From: Glossina fuscipes
Lineage: Eukaryota; Arthropoda; Insecta; Diptera; Glossinidae
DNA length: 64,000 nt
NCBI RefSeq assembly: GCF_014805625.2
Contig: NW_023998556.1
Span: 444,707-508,706, forward strand
Direction of reading: 5' to 3'
This document shows positions 43,545 to 56,599 of this stretch, piece by piece (position 1 is the stretch's first letter; every line of letters starts with the position of its first letter). The position numbers were made by a program, and so were the translations under genes. The notes under the pieces were generated by a model. The model worked only from the letters and a program-made list of their open reading frames with translations, searched no databases and was not told the origin of the DNA.

Positions 43545-45130
43545 AATACCTTGCATCACTTGTGGTATAGTGTAAGTTAAATTTTTGCGAACGCACGTAA
43601 CACCCAAAATTATTTTCGATAGAATCACCTTTCATTATACCTATTGATTGGAAATGATTTTCTGTTCGAGGTCAGATAGTGCAACAATGCTGCGCGTTTT
43701 CGCCGATTTAGTCAACGTAATTAGACAATATTCGATATTAAAGCGATTGGTTAATGTCAACCATTTGCACTGCGATAAACGATGCCTGCAAATAATAGTA
43801 TAAAAATCATCTGACGTGATTGCATGGTAGTAATCTGATCCGAAAAGAGGCTGCTGCTAAAGAAAATGCTCAGTATATTCAGAGCAAACAAAAAAATCTT
43901 GTTAAAAAGTTTAGGTTGACAGGAAAGGGTTAATCGATCATCGTCCACTCTTAAATGACAGAAACAAAATGATGAGTCAGATATATCACGAATGGAGTTA
44001 GTATGTTCAGTAAATAAATTGTTCAAATCAAGTGTGTAGGAATACGTTATAAAAATGTTCTGTAAGGTTATAAACTCAACAATAGCATAACGAAAATGTG
44101 CAAAAGTATGAAGAAGAAGACGATGCTAAAACGATCAAGAAACCATCATCTCTTCCATATTTGTCAGATCTAAGCAATACTTATATTTCATGTCAATTTG
44201 AAAATGTGTTTACATGAAAGTAGTCGCGAATTTTTGCAATTACCTAAAAGTTTTCAAAGGGTAGGACTATAAAAATTCTTGAAAAAGATATAATAAATAT
44301 ATAATAATTATTATACTTTTTATCCAATTTTTATGTCACTTTAGCACAAGCTATAATTAGTTTATCTTCGATTCTTCTCCAGTTTCTTTAGAGAAAATCT
44401 TAGGTGGAAATTATTACCTAAATACATTTTATATATGTTTTCGCCTTGACACGAGGACTTCGTTTGTACTTACTTCAATTTCTAACCGCTTCCGCAGATA
44501 ACAGGAATAAACTTTCATTAATATTTTTTACTTGAATTTTTTTCTCAAATTTTATTGTATCGCATGCACAAAAAATTAATGAATGTATTAGTAGATAAGT
44601 TTGTTTGTCGGTTGCTATTCCTCTTCACATTCATTCTTTATATATGCTAATTATGTTATATACAAATATGTATGTTTTATTAAGTTAAGCTTGGTATGTC
44701 TATTATACAGTAATAAAAACACTGTATAAGGGGTAAAATATTATTAGAGAGATTCGATAAGTCCTCAGTTAGTTCAAAGATTTACGTATCTGCCATTACG
44801 GGTGAATATATATCAGATAAACGCGCCATAGTTCCCGATTAATTCCATCATTTAGTCTGCAATTATTAATAAAATAAATTCAACATAGCCATGCGTGTGG
44901 CTGTCTGCTCGCCTTTACGACCAATTTCACAACTCTAACCAGTATAAACTTTGAATATAAGGTCCTTAAGTGCACGGGACGAGTGAGAATACTTGGACGC
45001 GAAATCAAAAATCAAATACATATTTATAAGAAATGGTTCTGATAGGTCTTAGAAGGAGAAATTCGCTTCAGAGCGAAGGTTTTTATACCTTCTTATGCAA
45101 TATAAAAAAAATCTACAGGGCATGTATCAT
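43545..45130. other. Region with TATACC-type repeat ends, no gene
   Basis: Near 43548 (ataccttgcatcacttgtgg) and near 45087 (tttttataccttcttatgca) are sequences like the ends of the element at 5388-6268. A 22-codon minus-strand peptide near 43822 (MQSRQMIFILLFAGIVYRSA) has signal-peptide character but no following exon was found. Confidence 0.3.
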
Positions 45131-46350
45131 CTAACTGAACGAAATGCGTTTTAATTTGAAATATTTTATATAAACGTATTTTTTAAAATTAAATTATCTC
45201 GTTTTCGTATACATGTCAGACGTAGCAAATCTCTCACACATTTTACCGCTAATGTTCACCAATGGTAAGTATCAATATCTTTTATTTTTCATTACACTTT
45301 AACATGCAAGTAGAGGAAAAACAAATAAAAATCAACGTTCTTCATTGTCATTTAATACACGATTTACCTAAAGCTTAAAAACTAAATTAAATATTTAGTA
45401 ATTCTTTGTTATTTTCACTTTCTATTTCTTATTTTTTAATTTTTTTTTTTTTAATTTGTACATTAAAATGTTGTATATTTTAAATACAATTTTAAAGCAA
45501 AAAGATTCGTTTTTGTTTTAATCGATAGAAATCTTTCAGAACGAAGACTTTGTAAATTATGGCAAATTATTAGCAAATTTTATTAAGGCGGCGGGGTTAC
45601 GTTTTTATAGGAGTCGGAAATGTTTTTCAAGTGTCCCTTTAAACAGTAGATGTCTCCTAAGTTTAGAGAAAGTTAAACAAAAATAAATCGTTTTTGAGGT
45701 TGTTCAGCAAAAATATCAGTCAACAATTTTCAGGTTTTTTTTTTTTAGTTATAGTCGTATATATAAAATGCTTCGTACTTTTTATTTCTTGCATGTTAGT
45801 TAATGATTGCGCTCTACGAATTATTTACAATTAAGATGAAGATGATAGTCTAAAAATCTTTGTAATTAATATAAAAATTATTTAATTGTATATTAAAAAA
45901 CAAATTTCAGATTTAAAAAGGGCGAAAATATGTCGTGGGATATTTATGTCTCCATTCTAGTTTGCCAAAATATCTCTTTACCCTTCTAGGAGTAAGTAAA
46001 ATTTTGTCTCTAAAACTGTTCCATTCTTTTTTGTTACGGACCCATCATCATTTAGCGCTTTTTCTTAGCATAACGAATGAGGCGTAAAATTGTTACTCTT
46101 CGTCTACATGGCATTGGCGCGTTAACCCCTATGGAATTTATTCAAAGAATGGTGTAGAAAAAAACAACAATTATTTTATAGTCTTCTCGTTTGGAACGCC
46201 TTTTGTTGTAAAGCATCGCTATAACGTACACAATCTTGATGGGCGTAAGATATAAATTTTATCTCACCCTATTTGCCCTTCCCTTAGTGTGCTGGCTGTT
46301 TGACTGTTTGTAGTCGGAAAAATTGAAATTAGAAAGCTAAAACTTGACAA
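45131..46350. other. AT-rich spacer
   Basis: No supported gene. A protein-like patch near 46180 (FGTPFVVKHRYNVHNLDGRK) is too short to assign. Confidence 0.4.
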
Positions 46351-46358
46351 ACCAACTT

Positions 46359-46586
46359 TTATTTAAAGGCTACAAATTCCAAAGCGGCTTCATGTGGCTG
46401 CAAGGCGGGGATAATTTTATTATCTATTTGTTTTTCTAAGCGTCTCTGTCCCTCTGATGTAGGTTCAGGAATTTTTTGATGCGTAGATATGACAAAACAG
46501 AAATTGAATTTGCTCTTTATTGTAAATGATTGCAAATTGTCTTTTTCCCATGAAAAATCGGGATAACCTAAGCTCACATAATTCAA
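46359..46586 (-). CDS. Terminal exon-like open stretch, unidentified
   Basis: The minus strand reads LGYPDFSWEKDNLQSFTIKS, STHQKIPEPTSEGQRRLEKQ and ends IPALQPHEAALEFVAFK-stop. Composition and amphipathic pattern look like a real protein C-terminus. No family recognised and the true exon start is unknown. It lies downstream of the large exon at 47219-48598 on the same strand. Confidence 0.35.
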   Translation of the reverse strand: MNYVSLGYPDFSWEKDNLQSFTIKSKFNFCFVISTHQKIPEPTSEGQRRLEKQIDNKIIPALQPHEAALEFVAFK

Positions 46587-47218
46587 ACAATTATAAACAA
46601 ATGCATGATATATAGCAAACGTGTCAAATATTAAAAGGTAAATTTTTATTGTTCTCTTTCGCGTGGCTATGATTTATGATTGTTATGACCGTTTACGGAT
46701 TTTAGTTGATTTTTTTAGATAAAAACGTTAGCCTTACAGTTGGACTTAATTAGTTGACTTTAGTCTAAGCTAAAAGGTTTAGAGTGTTTCTCTTTACTCC
46801 TTCTTATTACATTGGATTAAATACTCTTTCCTTCTATCATTGTTTAGTCGGCTACTGTAGATGCTAGAGAGAACGAACTCCTTTATGTGAAACAAAATTT
46901 GCTTACCAGTTATATTTGAATGAATTTCGTCCGAAAAACGGCCAACAAAATTTAACCATTAGCACTCTAAGGTTTTTTTTTATTGATTTGAGATAACAAG
47001 CTCATAAAAATCAACGTACATAAAGCTGTTACAATCAACTGTGTCCAAGGTTACATTATTGGTACATGATATTCGGTTCATCACAAACTTTTTCAAAATT
47101 TTTATATCCATAAAGCGGTAAGTTGACAATGCGAACGCTGATAGAAGAATATCAAACTATGTAAATTTTAATGTACTGACCAACAGTTTAGACGCTATCT
47201 AAGTACCCAGACTTTCCA

Positions 47219-48599
47219 TTACTCATCTTCTTCCATTTTCTTGATTCCTTCTAATTTGCCGTAGTGCTTACGGTTCATGACATCGCCGTCCTCTGGTAAA
47301 AACTCTACTGAATGTTTTAAGCGTTTTGGAAATAAAAGAATTTGGCGTAAAGCTTGGGAAGTTGTTAGTTTTGTTAATGGTATTGGAGGAGCTTGAGCTT
47401 TTTGATGTGGTTTATGTACGCGCAACTGATGTACAAAATTGTGACTTAGACTCGACCCTCGTAAAAAGTTTTGCTTTTGTTTATCACCCCTTTCATCTCC
47501 TTCAACCTCACGTAACAAGTGACCACTGGGAGGAGTAACGCGAGGAATATGATCAGAGTTCTCAATTGGTCCTCGACAATTCATTTTTGCGACTGAAGCG
47601 GATATAAGTTTAGTAGAAGGCGACGAAGCTTTTAAGTATTTAATAAAGTGATTAAATGGAAGAGTTTTATGCTTATTTTTATTAATAGAAGAATGACTTG
47701 CGGAAGTTATGTTATCTTTAGGTAGAAGGGGAGCAGGTTTCTTAAATTGTTCAGATTTTCTACCAGTTTCGCTTTCGCTGAATATTTTCACTCTCCGAGT
47801 TTCTATACCTTCGGATTCTTCTTCATCCTCCTCTAAATCCTCGTAATTTGCTAAAACCTCTTCAAAAGCTTTAGTAACTATTTGTGAAGCTTCACTTTGT
47901 TGACTATAGGACTCTGTCTCCGCTAAATGAGTTTTTGCGTTACAAATATAATTCTTACGGTAATCGTTATCAATATTTTTGTAGTAGACTTCGGAATTAG
48001 AAGTGGAAGAGTGTATCGAGTCATGAATGTTTTTGTGCTTAATATTAACAGATAAATGCTTTTGATATAAGGACGATGATTGTTGCAAATGGTCTTGATG
48101 TAGTAGTATATGTTGTATTACCTTTTGACGTGAATCATGGGACTTCTTCTTGAGTTGTTGTAATTTTTTATTACTGGTGCCGTTAAGTGTTAAAATACCA
48201 CGGTTGTAAGAAGTAGGAGTGGACTCGTTGCTATTAGTGACTTCAGGTAAATACTCACTGTGTTCACGCTTGCGTTGTGCTCGCTGGCGTTCAGTAATCT
48301 CGCGCTGCAAGGCCATAGTCTCAAAAGTATGTACCATGCTACCCACATGACTGCTTATTTCTGGTATACCTAAATCACCGCTAAACATATCACGTTGATG
48401 CCGTTGATATGGAGTTAACAGTTCACCACCATTGGACCGCTTTTTCATTGCGTGCGTAACAGAAGGTTTATTGTAAAGCGTAGAAGAAACAATCGTTGGC
48501 AATTGTGAGCGTCTTTTTTGTGGATATTTCTCAACAAATTCTTCTGCTTCTTGGTGCCACAAAAAATTACCCAAATTGTCAAAAGTACGATCCAGCACT
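47219..48599 (-). CDS. Large terminal exon of an unidentified gene (about 459 codons)
   Basis: An uninterrupted frame of 459 codons, the longest in the window. Its left edge has no ATG: the frame begins at GTG and reaches an upstream TAG without a methionine. The edge coincides with a good acceptor (polypyrimidine, ccacctcag|tgctggatcg), so this is best read as a last coding exon whose 5' exons lie further upstream on the minus strand. The protein is hydrophilic: FDNLGNFLWHQEAEEFVEKY at the start, MALQREITERQRAQRKREHS basic helix, a His/Gln/Ser-rich middle, an acidic run (EDLEEDEEESEGIE), and proline-flanked basic sequence near the end (APPIPLTKL, ILLFPKRLKH). No catalytic domain is seen. Freedom from stops argues for selection. 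Not identified. Confidence 0.6.
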
Positions 48600-48659
48600 G
48601 AGGTGGTAATATTGGTAGGCTAAAGTGGACAGTGTGTTTCGAGTATTATTGAGTTGGCA

Positions 48660-51600
48660 TGACGTGTTCAACAGTGTTGTATTGTATGTTTTTATAATTG
48701 AGAGTAAAAGTGAACGTAGGTTTACACAGGACATAAAATTGAGAAAGAAGAAATAAAAATCAAAATTAACAAAGCATTTTTTTACTGCACTTTTGTTTGT
48801 TTTCTTCCTAAATATCGAAGTGAGATTATAATTAATTTTACTTACGTTCTAGGCTCGTAATGTTATTACTAATCGAGAAAATAAATATTTTTTTAAATAC
48901 AATTTTTTTACGTACAAGCCGTTATTATAATATTGTTGAAAATGTGAAAAAGTATAGTAAAAACTCAATCAGATTTCTCGCAATTTTAATTTATTGGGCA
49001 CAGAAGGAAGATGTTAGTTGGAAAGCGCACCAGTTCATTAAAATTTTCTACTTTAATCTTTATCAGTCACTATATAAGAAAATAAAAATTGCTTAAAAAG
49101 AGTGTTAATTTTAAGATTTTAATGAGATTAGTAAACGAAACAAAAACATTTATGCGAAAATATATTAATATGTAAAAAATGCTTAGTACAAAATTTCCCA
49201 AAAATAAGAAAGTAATACTAAAGTATTCTTATTATTTTTGAACAAAGTTTCAACAATAAGCTCTGTTAAACAAATTGCTATTCAATAAAAGTTCGGTTCA
49301 ATAACGGTCACCATGGCCCTCAATTCTACGAATATATTTCAATAACACCGTTCCGATTGAAACTCACATCTTCGATTCTAATCGAAAATTGGCGCTTAGC
49401 GATATGAAGTCATATCTCAAAAATGTTCTATTACTCTTTATTACCATATTGCATCGTATTTAAACTTTCACACCTCTATACATAGGAGTAAGCAATGCAT
49501 CATAAAGGCCAGATTTTAATAATTGCAGTAACCGCAAAGCAGTGCAAAAAAAATTAAAAGGCGAAGGTTTGTTTTATTAATACAATAGCGATTTTTCATT
49601 TCACCAAACTTTTTGAGTGGTGAGAAGTGTGCAATTGAAACTCCTATGTTATGTTTCTCGAAACGATCGGGCTATCATCTAGGAAGAGGAATACAAGTTG
49701 CTTTTAATCCTCTTCCACCATCGAACCATCGTTTCAGTTGAAAATTGCAAGAGAACGTTTATTTATCCGCTTATGGTCTCATTTTAAAACCGCAGAAAGA
49801 ATTGCAAAGCGAGCGCATCCGACTACAGTAGTTGCAAAGCGTTTCGAAATTAATGCAGAAATTGCATGCAACACCAATTGAGTACAATGTTAAAATGTGT
49901 TTTGAAATTTTTACACTTCCGTTTGCGATGGAAGTTAGTCAAAATCAATATTGTTTTCTTACTTGTCCGTGCATAAGTCTTTCATTCTTTTTTCAGATAT
50001 TTTATTTTTATTTATTCATTTAATTGTCCTTCTCTTTCTGGTTAATGGAAAACATAACTTGTGTTATGATTTTCATGCGTACGTGCGTATTTGATGTTGT
50101 TACTGTTTGTTGGTGGAGTATAACATAGCAATATGTACATAAATCCATACATTGTTTATTACTGATAGCCGGAGTCAATTTTTCGTTTTTTTCGTTTTGT
50201 TACAGTAGATTGTACTTTTTTTTTTGTGTTATATTGGGTTTCATAAAACATTCATTGAATTGTTGTTGAATAATTGGTTTGCAATTTGGTTAATAATGAT
50301 GACAGAAAATTAATATTTATTTTATTATATGGAAATTTTATTGTTTGCATTACAGCCGTTGTTGCTGTTGTAATTACTGCCATTATAATATATGCACATA
50401 CATAGTTCTTGTCTTCACGTCTATAAATATTTATTGACAATTTGTTTATTAATATTTATAAAAATTTTTCGACATTATGCATTTGCTCATACGTTTACAA
50501 TGTACGGGTGTAGAAGCCAGTTATATAGTTTAAACTTGACGAAGTATAAATCTTTTGTTCTTACTTTCAGGCGAAGTGCAAATCGAGATGATAATCAAGA
50601 AAGATAAGACATAGAGGGAGAGCGGGAAACGAAGTAAGAATCTTGAAAAGGAAGCGCGAATAGAGAACCGCTTTTGTCGATTTTTTCTTAAAAATTGATC
50701 AATTTGTAGACAATTTCGAGTTTTTCAACTTATTAAATTAGTCCAAATAGTCGGAGTTATCGGTTTCCGTTGAACAACTCTTATGAAATATCATTTGTTA
50801 ATTAAAAATTACGGTTATATCGGGCAAGGTTTATGAGTATATATATATACAGTATATACAGTATAATAACCAAGGAAACTTCTATAAAAATAAAATACAT
50901 ATATGTAAATATACATACACGCACAGTAGAAATGCAGTGTAATTTATTTTTATAGAAAGTTATCGAGAGTTTGCTTCGCGATATTATCGATTCGTGAAAG
51001 GTTTTCAATCTATAAGAATTATTAAATTTATATAAAAGTTATGGAGCTACGGCATGTTGTAATAATAATTACGAATTGTAGCTATATGATTTTGAAGAGT
51101 ATTGGTCGATATCATATAGTGTGCACGTAGGGTCTGTCCATGTTTTCGTCGTTTTTAATTTTTGCATTTTCACAATGAACAAAGTCTGATGTCCGATGGG
51201 ACAAATATGCGTTATTTGCTCTATACAGGGTGCAGTCGTCATGTATTATATTCCTTGTAATTTTTCGCCAAAAAAAAGATAAAAATGAGCAAAAGTAAAA
51301 GATTCAAAGAAAAGCCCGGTTGCATTCGTTAATAAAGCATAATCGTATGGTTAGCGTTTGTTTTTCTATAAATCGTATTGAAGTGTAAAATAACTAAAGC
51401 GAACTTTTTTTTGAGAAATGACTTTATGAAGCAAAATAAAATTAATAGTGGGACAGCAATTTTTTTCCGTGTAGGAATTCGATAGCAATATCCTCTAACT
51501 TTTTTTATTTTAATAAAATTGTAAATGATCGCTTAAAATCATATTGTTTTTGAAACAAGAATCATATGATATTGTTTTGTTTTCATAGATATGGAGTTGT

Positions 51601-52320
51601 TTTGTTTGCCAAAAACGATGTATGCAGAAACTTTAAAAGCTTGTTAGAAATTTGCGTCAGCGCAAAGCTGTATGTTCAACCACATATAAATACACACACC
51701 TAGCTTTATTTTGACGTTTCGTGTGCCATACAAAAATTATAACGCAATTATTTTGTTAAGCGCTTATGTTAGTCATCGCTGTGTCTATGTGAATTATTAA
51801 TTTTAATTAAATATTAACGCAATACGAACAAAAGTACTAAATGGTCTTTGTCGTAAATAGACTAATAGCAATAAAATTATTGATTATTAATAATCGCCAA
51901 AAAGGAATTTTAATAAATGAGAAGCATTTCACTGTATGCATTTTACTCTTGATTAACACAATAAAGATGGCTTTTGCAAAAACTTGCAAGATAAAATAAT
52001 TGTAAAGCACACTCAAACTGATTTCTTTTTGAAAATGTTTGAGTCATTGGAAACGACTATTTATAAATGACTATATATAATATTTAATCAATTTTATCAA
52101 GTCATTTAATCAAGGTTGATTGCTGTTATGCTGTGTTTCATTCCTGCTCTCAGAGTGAATTTTGGGACGCTATTAATCTCATTATGATTCGTCGATCGCA
52201 ATAGCATTACCTTAAAACATCGTAACTTTGCTATCGTTGACATTGTGTGGTGAACTTCTATATCCGGGTGATAAAGTGGCATTTGGTTTTGGGACGTTTG
52301 CTGATAACATTAACTCAAAA
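48660..52320. other. Intron-like AT-rich DNA
   Basis: No exon, RNA gene or structured repeat that I can support. It may be intron or intergenic sequence upstream of the 47219-48599 exon on the minus strand. Confidence 0.45.
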
Positions 52321-52322
52321 CG

Positions 52323-52650
52323 ATGCGCCCAAATGTGATGAGCGGTGGCGTAAGGATCGTTGAGATTGATGATCAAGTATTGGAGGCAAAAATGAAGTAT
52401 ATTATTTGTCTTGTAATGTGTCGGGATTTTAACGCATTTAAATTAATGTTTAGTTTTTTATTTGCTTTATATATTTAAAAATAATCCATTTTAATATTTT
52501 TAATTTAGGCAAGATGTTGGGTAAGATTTTAATGGTTTTGCTAACGTACACAAAGGCGAAGTTAGGGCCGATGGAACGACGAACTACCATTTCACTGACG
52601 AGTATACGCACTTAATATCGGAAGGATATATTGCAGGAGATGACTAGTGA
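52323..52650 (+). pseudogene. Two-exon fragment of a small unidentified gene
   Basis: Exon 1 starts at an ATG near 52323 (MRPNVMSGGVRIVEIDDQVL) and runs to a weak gtatat donor. After ttttaatttag at about 52509 a second part reads DFNGFANVHKGEVRADGTTN, YHFTDEYTHLISEGYIAGDD-stop at about 52648. The first codons of the second part need a frame adjustment. The translation is protein-like with a clear end, but the family is unknown. Confidence 0.35.
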
Positions 52651-53379
52651 ACGGACAGGAGGTAGGTTACAGACGAACACCTGACATAAAACAGATGAAA
52701 CTTCTTCATCAATTCCTCTTTTGTTTAGTAGCTTTTTATATTTAAACTTTTGCAGGGTCAGTTAAGCAAAGTGAGTTAAAAAACTTCGCTAAATTTAATG
52801 GGAAGTATTCGATAATTCTTTCGGTGGCTTTGAAGATTATCGAAATTATTGAAACTGTTGAGAAATAAGATTATATAACATTAATCATTTACGGCTACCA
52901 GCAGACGTTGTTCTTTTTTTTCAGCTTAAAGTAAACTAAAGTGTAACAGGCATCAATTTAGCTTATGAGTTTGAAATTAATTATTAATGATTATCCGAGA
53001 ATTGTTGTTTAAATATTTATTAAAGATTATGAAGCATTAAAGCAAAGTGCTAATGGTTAATATAAATATTTTTCTTTTACATTTCTTAAGAACCCAAATT
53101 GTATTACTAAAAATAAAAAATTTTTGAAAAGCAAAATTTTCTTTTGCTAATGGTGCCATAACTTTATTCATATTCCGTGTTCAATATTCGAACGATTTAT
53201 CTATGTTGATTAGTTTCAAAGTAAAAAGAATTTATCAGTTTTTAGCGATTACTACAAAAACTTTATCGAGAATTACTCAAGTTTATGGTACATTATCAAC
53301 TTTGTTCAAAAACAAAGCTAAATAAATTTTTATTAATAACAAATCTTCATTTTATGGAACTATAATATCTTAGAAGTCT

Positions 53380-53640
53380 TTAAAGTCCGAGATTACTGGC
53401 ACAATCGTATTTGGGTTATCTGCCCTTCTATCACTCGACGGATGTACATGCAATTTAATGCCACTAGTGCTACATTGGAAGAAATTTTGCGAGTAGATCA
53501 GGGAATTGTAGGAGAATTTTACTATACTTTTTCTTCGACACTTTACAGACGGTTGGTTGGCTTGTTATCATACCATACATGCATTCATCATGCATATATA
53601 CATCAATGACTGTTTATGTATGCATGTAAAAGAGTTTTTT
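53380..53640 (+). pseudogene. Exon-like fragment, unidentified
   Basis: A plus-strand frame reads DYWHNRIWVICPSITRRMYM, QFNATSATLEEILRVDQGIV and EFYYTFSSTLYRRLVGLLSY before a stop. The middle weakly resembles the C-terminal strand-helix-strand of mitochondrial ribosomal protein bS6m ('Y-M-F-A---TL-EIL--D--IV'), but this is only a guess. No start or splice partner is assigned. Confidence 0.25.
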
Positions 53641-53649
53641 TTCTTAATA

Positions 53650-55465
53650 AATGTTAATAAATTCTTTCGTATTGGATTTCTGTATTTTCGTTTTGAGAAT
53701 AATATTACATTAAACATGAGATAAATGCCTATATAAAGACGTTTTTTCTGTTCTTCTTTTGAAGACTTAAATGCTGTACATAATTCGAGGATTAATTGTT
53801 CTTTCTTTCAATTCAATCTGTTTGCGAATAATTCAAGGAATTATTTTTCTTTTATTTTTTTCCATTCAACGTACTTTAGTTTCAACATTTAGTAATTTCT
53901 TTAATAATAAATTGTTGAGTTCGTCATTTGGGCGTTGTTAAAGGTTGTCGATTACAAATGCATCGAATATTGTAAAAAAAAGAACTATACTGCGTTTTCG
54001 TTATACGACTGTTTTTAGTGTTTATAACGAACTGCAGTAAAATTTTTTCTTATTTATCATCAGAAAAAGTCTATTGAGTTTGTGAAAAGTTTAGTACAAA
54101 TAAGATGTTAACAAAATCAATTCGTGTGGAAAGTGGTTTCCCGTTTATACGGCAGTGCATAAAGGCCCAATTCAAAATATTTTTTTTTTTTTATTGATTA
54201 CGAATGACAGTTAACTGTCTATAGACATAAGTTTTTCTAAGGAAAAGAAGTCGACATCATGGGCGTAGTTCTAACGAAATGCATCTTTTTAAACGAATAG
54301 CAAAGAGTTGCCATTAATATGGTCATAGAATGCGTTTCAGATAATATATTTCAGACGTTATATTCTATGCATTGGTGTGTACTTTTAGGCTTTAAACAAT
54401 TAGAAAAATCTGGAAAATTATCGCTTTATTGATCTATGTACCACATATTTAAGTTTCGGAAAAATATTTAAGAATGGTAGCAGCCTAGCCATTCTTGCGG
54501 GGCCCTTTTAACACACGATGCATTGTGGCACGTAGCGCAAAGAGAACAGATATATAGTTAGCTTAGCTTATCGAAAATTTCTTATGTGACGCCTTAAAAA
54601 ATGTCGTTTTAAAGATGCTATGTAAAATTGAAAAAAATTTTTGAAGAAAAACGCGCATTCCCCAGACCATAAAATTCTCTTCCATGCTCAAACATACTTT
54701 CTTATTTGTTTTCCTTGACGATTTATTGTGCGAAAGTGCCCCTACATGTGACTTTACATGAGGTGAAATGACGGCAAGAAAATTCAATATATGTAATTCT
54801 ATAGCCGAATTAATAATTAATTTTAAAAAGTTCATGTCAACCTCTCAATATCTTCGAAATTGCAAGCTTCGAAATCGCTCTCAGCCTCATACCTGTTTTT
54901 AAATGCACATGTTAGCGTATTAGAGGAGCCAGATATCGACAGCCAAGACGTTAACCTGCAACTTCCCCGTAGAGAATTGTGTTGCAGGTCTTGTTGGCAA
55001 AGATTTTAATGCGGATAATGAATTTTAATCCAATAAAAAACTTTTTGTTTCTAAAATATGTATTAAATTTAAATTTAAAAAAAAACATATATTTTATTTT
55101 ACTTGCCACCGTTGCACTTGTTTGTTTGGAAAGAGTGAATTGATTTTTTCTAGTTAAAGTCAAAAAAGGTGGATTGCTAAGTATGCTCCTGAAGGTCTTG
55201 CACTCGAGAGTTATTGAATTTGGGCGGTGCTATGATAATGGGCAGCTAAGTGAGGAAGAGAAATATATTATTGGGATATTTACAAATAATGACTTTCTCA
55301 ATAAATTTCGTTTCGAACGTTCTGTTCTTAAGAGTTAAGTCTAAATAAACCCTTTTTGACTATTTTTTATTATTTCGGTTTACTATTTTTATTCTTTTTA
55401 ATTTGTTATTGAATTACTTATTTATTTAATTTAAAATAAATGCGATTTAATGTAGTTTTCTCTTT
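53650..55465. other. AT-rich spacer
   Basis: No supported gene or repeat. Confidence 0.45.
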
Positions 55466-55472
55466 ATTGTTT

Positions 55473-56540
55473 TTAATAATAATTATTATCGAATTGTGGT
55501 AAACTTTCACTGGAACTGCTATAGTGAGAATTACTGGTGGCATTAGTTGGTTGTTGTTGTTCTTGTGGTATACTATTTGTTATTTTAAACGATTCCTTGC
55601 CGTTATTTTTAGTAGCAATGACAGAGTGATTGTTGGTCGTGTTACTCAAGTTGATATTGTTGCTTCTGTTGTGTTGTGCATTATTACTCTGATGATTGCC
55701 AGTTATGATGGTTGTGTTGGTGTTGTTGCTGTTTTGATTATTAGTCAATGTTGTTATTGTTTCATTAATAGATTTTTGTGATTTACTTAAATGTTTTGGT
55801 GTTTTGTGGTGTGCTTTTGTGTGTTTAAGGCTATGATGGCCGTGTTGTTGGTGATGATGATGCTTGTTATGTGAACTTTGGTAATGATTTTCGAATAAAG
55901 CCTGCTGTTGAGGCAAAGTACTATTGCTGTGGTAATTGGCCATGTTCTCGTTGCTACCACTGCCAACACTACTACCACACAGACCGTATATTTGCGTTTT
56001 AGATTGACAGCGATAATGTAAATTAGCTACACTATAATGATCCAGACTATCGAATGTTTGTAAATAGTGAGGACTAATTTGTCTGTAATCACTTTGGTCT
56101 CCCAAACTGGTGCTATGATTATGACGTCTGTCCAAAGTGTTCGAACGTATATAATGTTGTTGGGCAGATTGTGGCCCTTGCTGCTGTTGTTGCTGCTGCT
56201 GATGATGATAATATTTTTGGCTATCGCGATGATCCAAGGAATTGAAGTGATGACCATGTTGATAATGTGGATGGGTCGAGTTTTTCTGTGGCAATGGCGG
56301 TGGTGGTGTTTGTTGTTGGCTTTTATTTGGTTTAGCTGAAGTTTTGGAAAGTGGTTCGCTAGGTTTGGAGCATTTGATAGCTATAAACGATGTTGGCAAA
56401 GGTGGTAAAGGGGGTGTGCCGGCCGGTGTCTGATTGGCCATAATAGCCGTTGCTGTGCCTGCCGATGAGGTGGAATTACGATTAAGGGCCTCGCGCTACG
56501 CCACGTGATGGTTCCCGAATGTGCTCAGTACCGGTATACT
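55473..56540 (-). CDS. Terminal exon of an unidentified low-complexity protein gene
   Basis: From an acceptor near 56540 (ccatttatgtag) the minus strand reads EYTGTEHIREPSRGVA. One base out of frame it continues REALNRNSTSSAGTATAIMA and NQTPAGTPPLPPLP, then 322 open codons to TAA at 55473; an aataaa lies a few bases beyond. The protein has proline-rich SH3-ligand-like runs (GTPPLPPLP, TPPPPLPQK), a Gln run, His/Asn-rich repeats, two similar phrases (RSNTLDRRHNHS and FDSLDHYSVANL) and ends SSSESLPQFDNNYY. This is the style of long cytoplasmic tails of fly signalling or adhesion proteins. The first ATG (MANQTPAG) is unlikely to be the true start. The one-base offset near 56495 is either an assembly error or a mutation. 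Confidence 0.5.
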
Positions 56541-56599
56541 CTACATAAATGGCATTTAGTTGTCAATATCAGTAAATCAATAAACACATTAGATCACAA

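Noticed and set aside
55524..56339. Hydrophobic plus-strand and His/Ile-rich minus-strand frames
   Set aside because: Shadows of the CAA/CAT-rich exon on the minus strand at 55473-56540.
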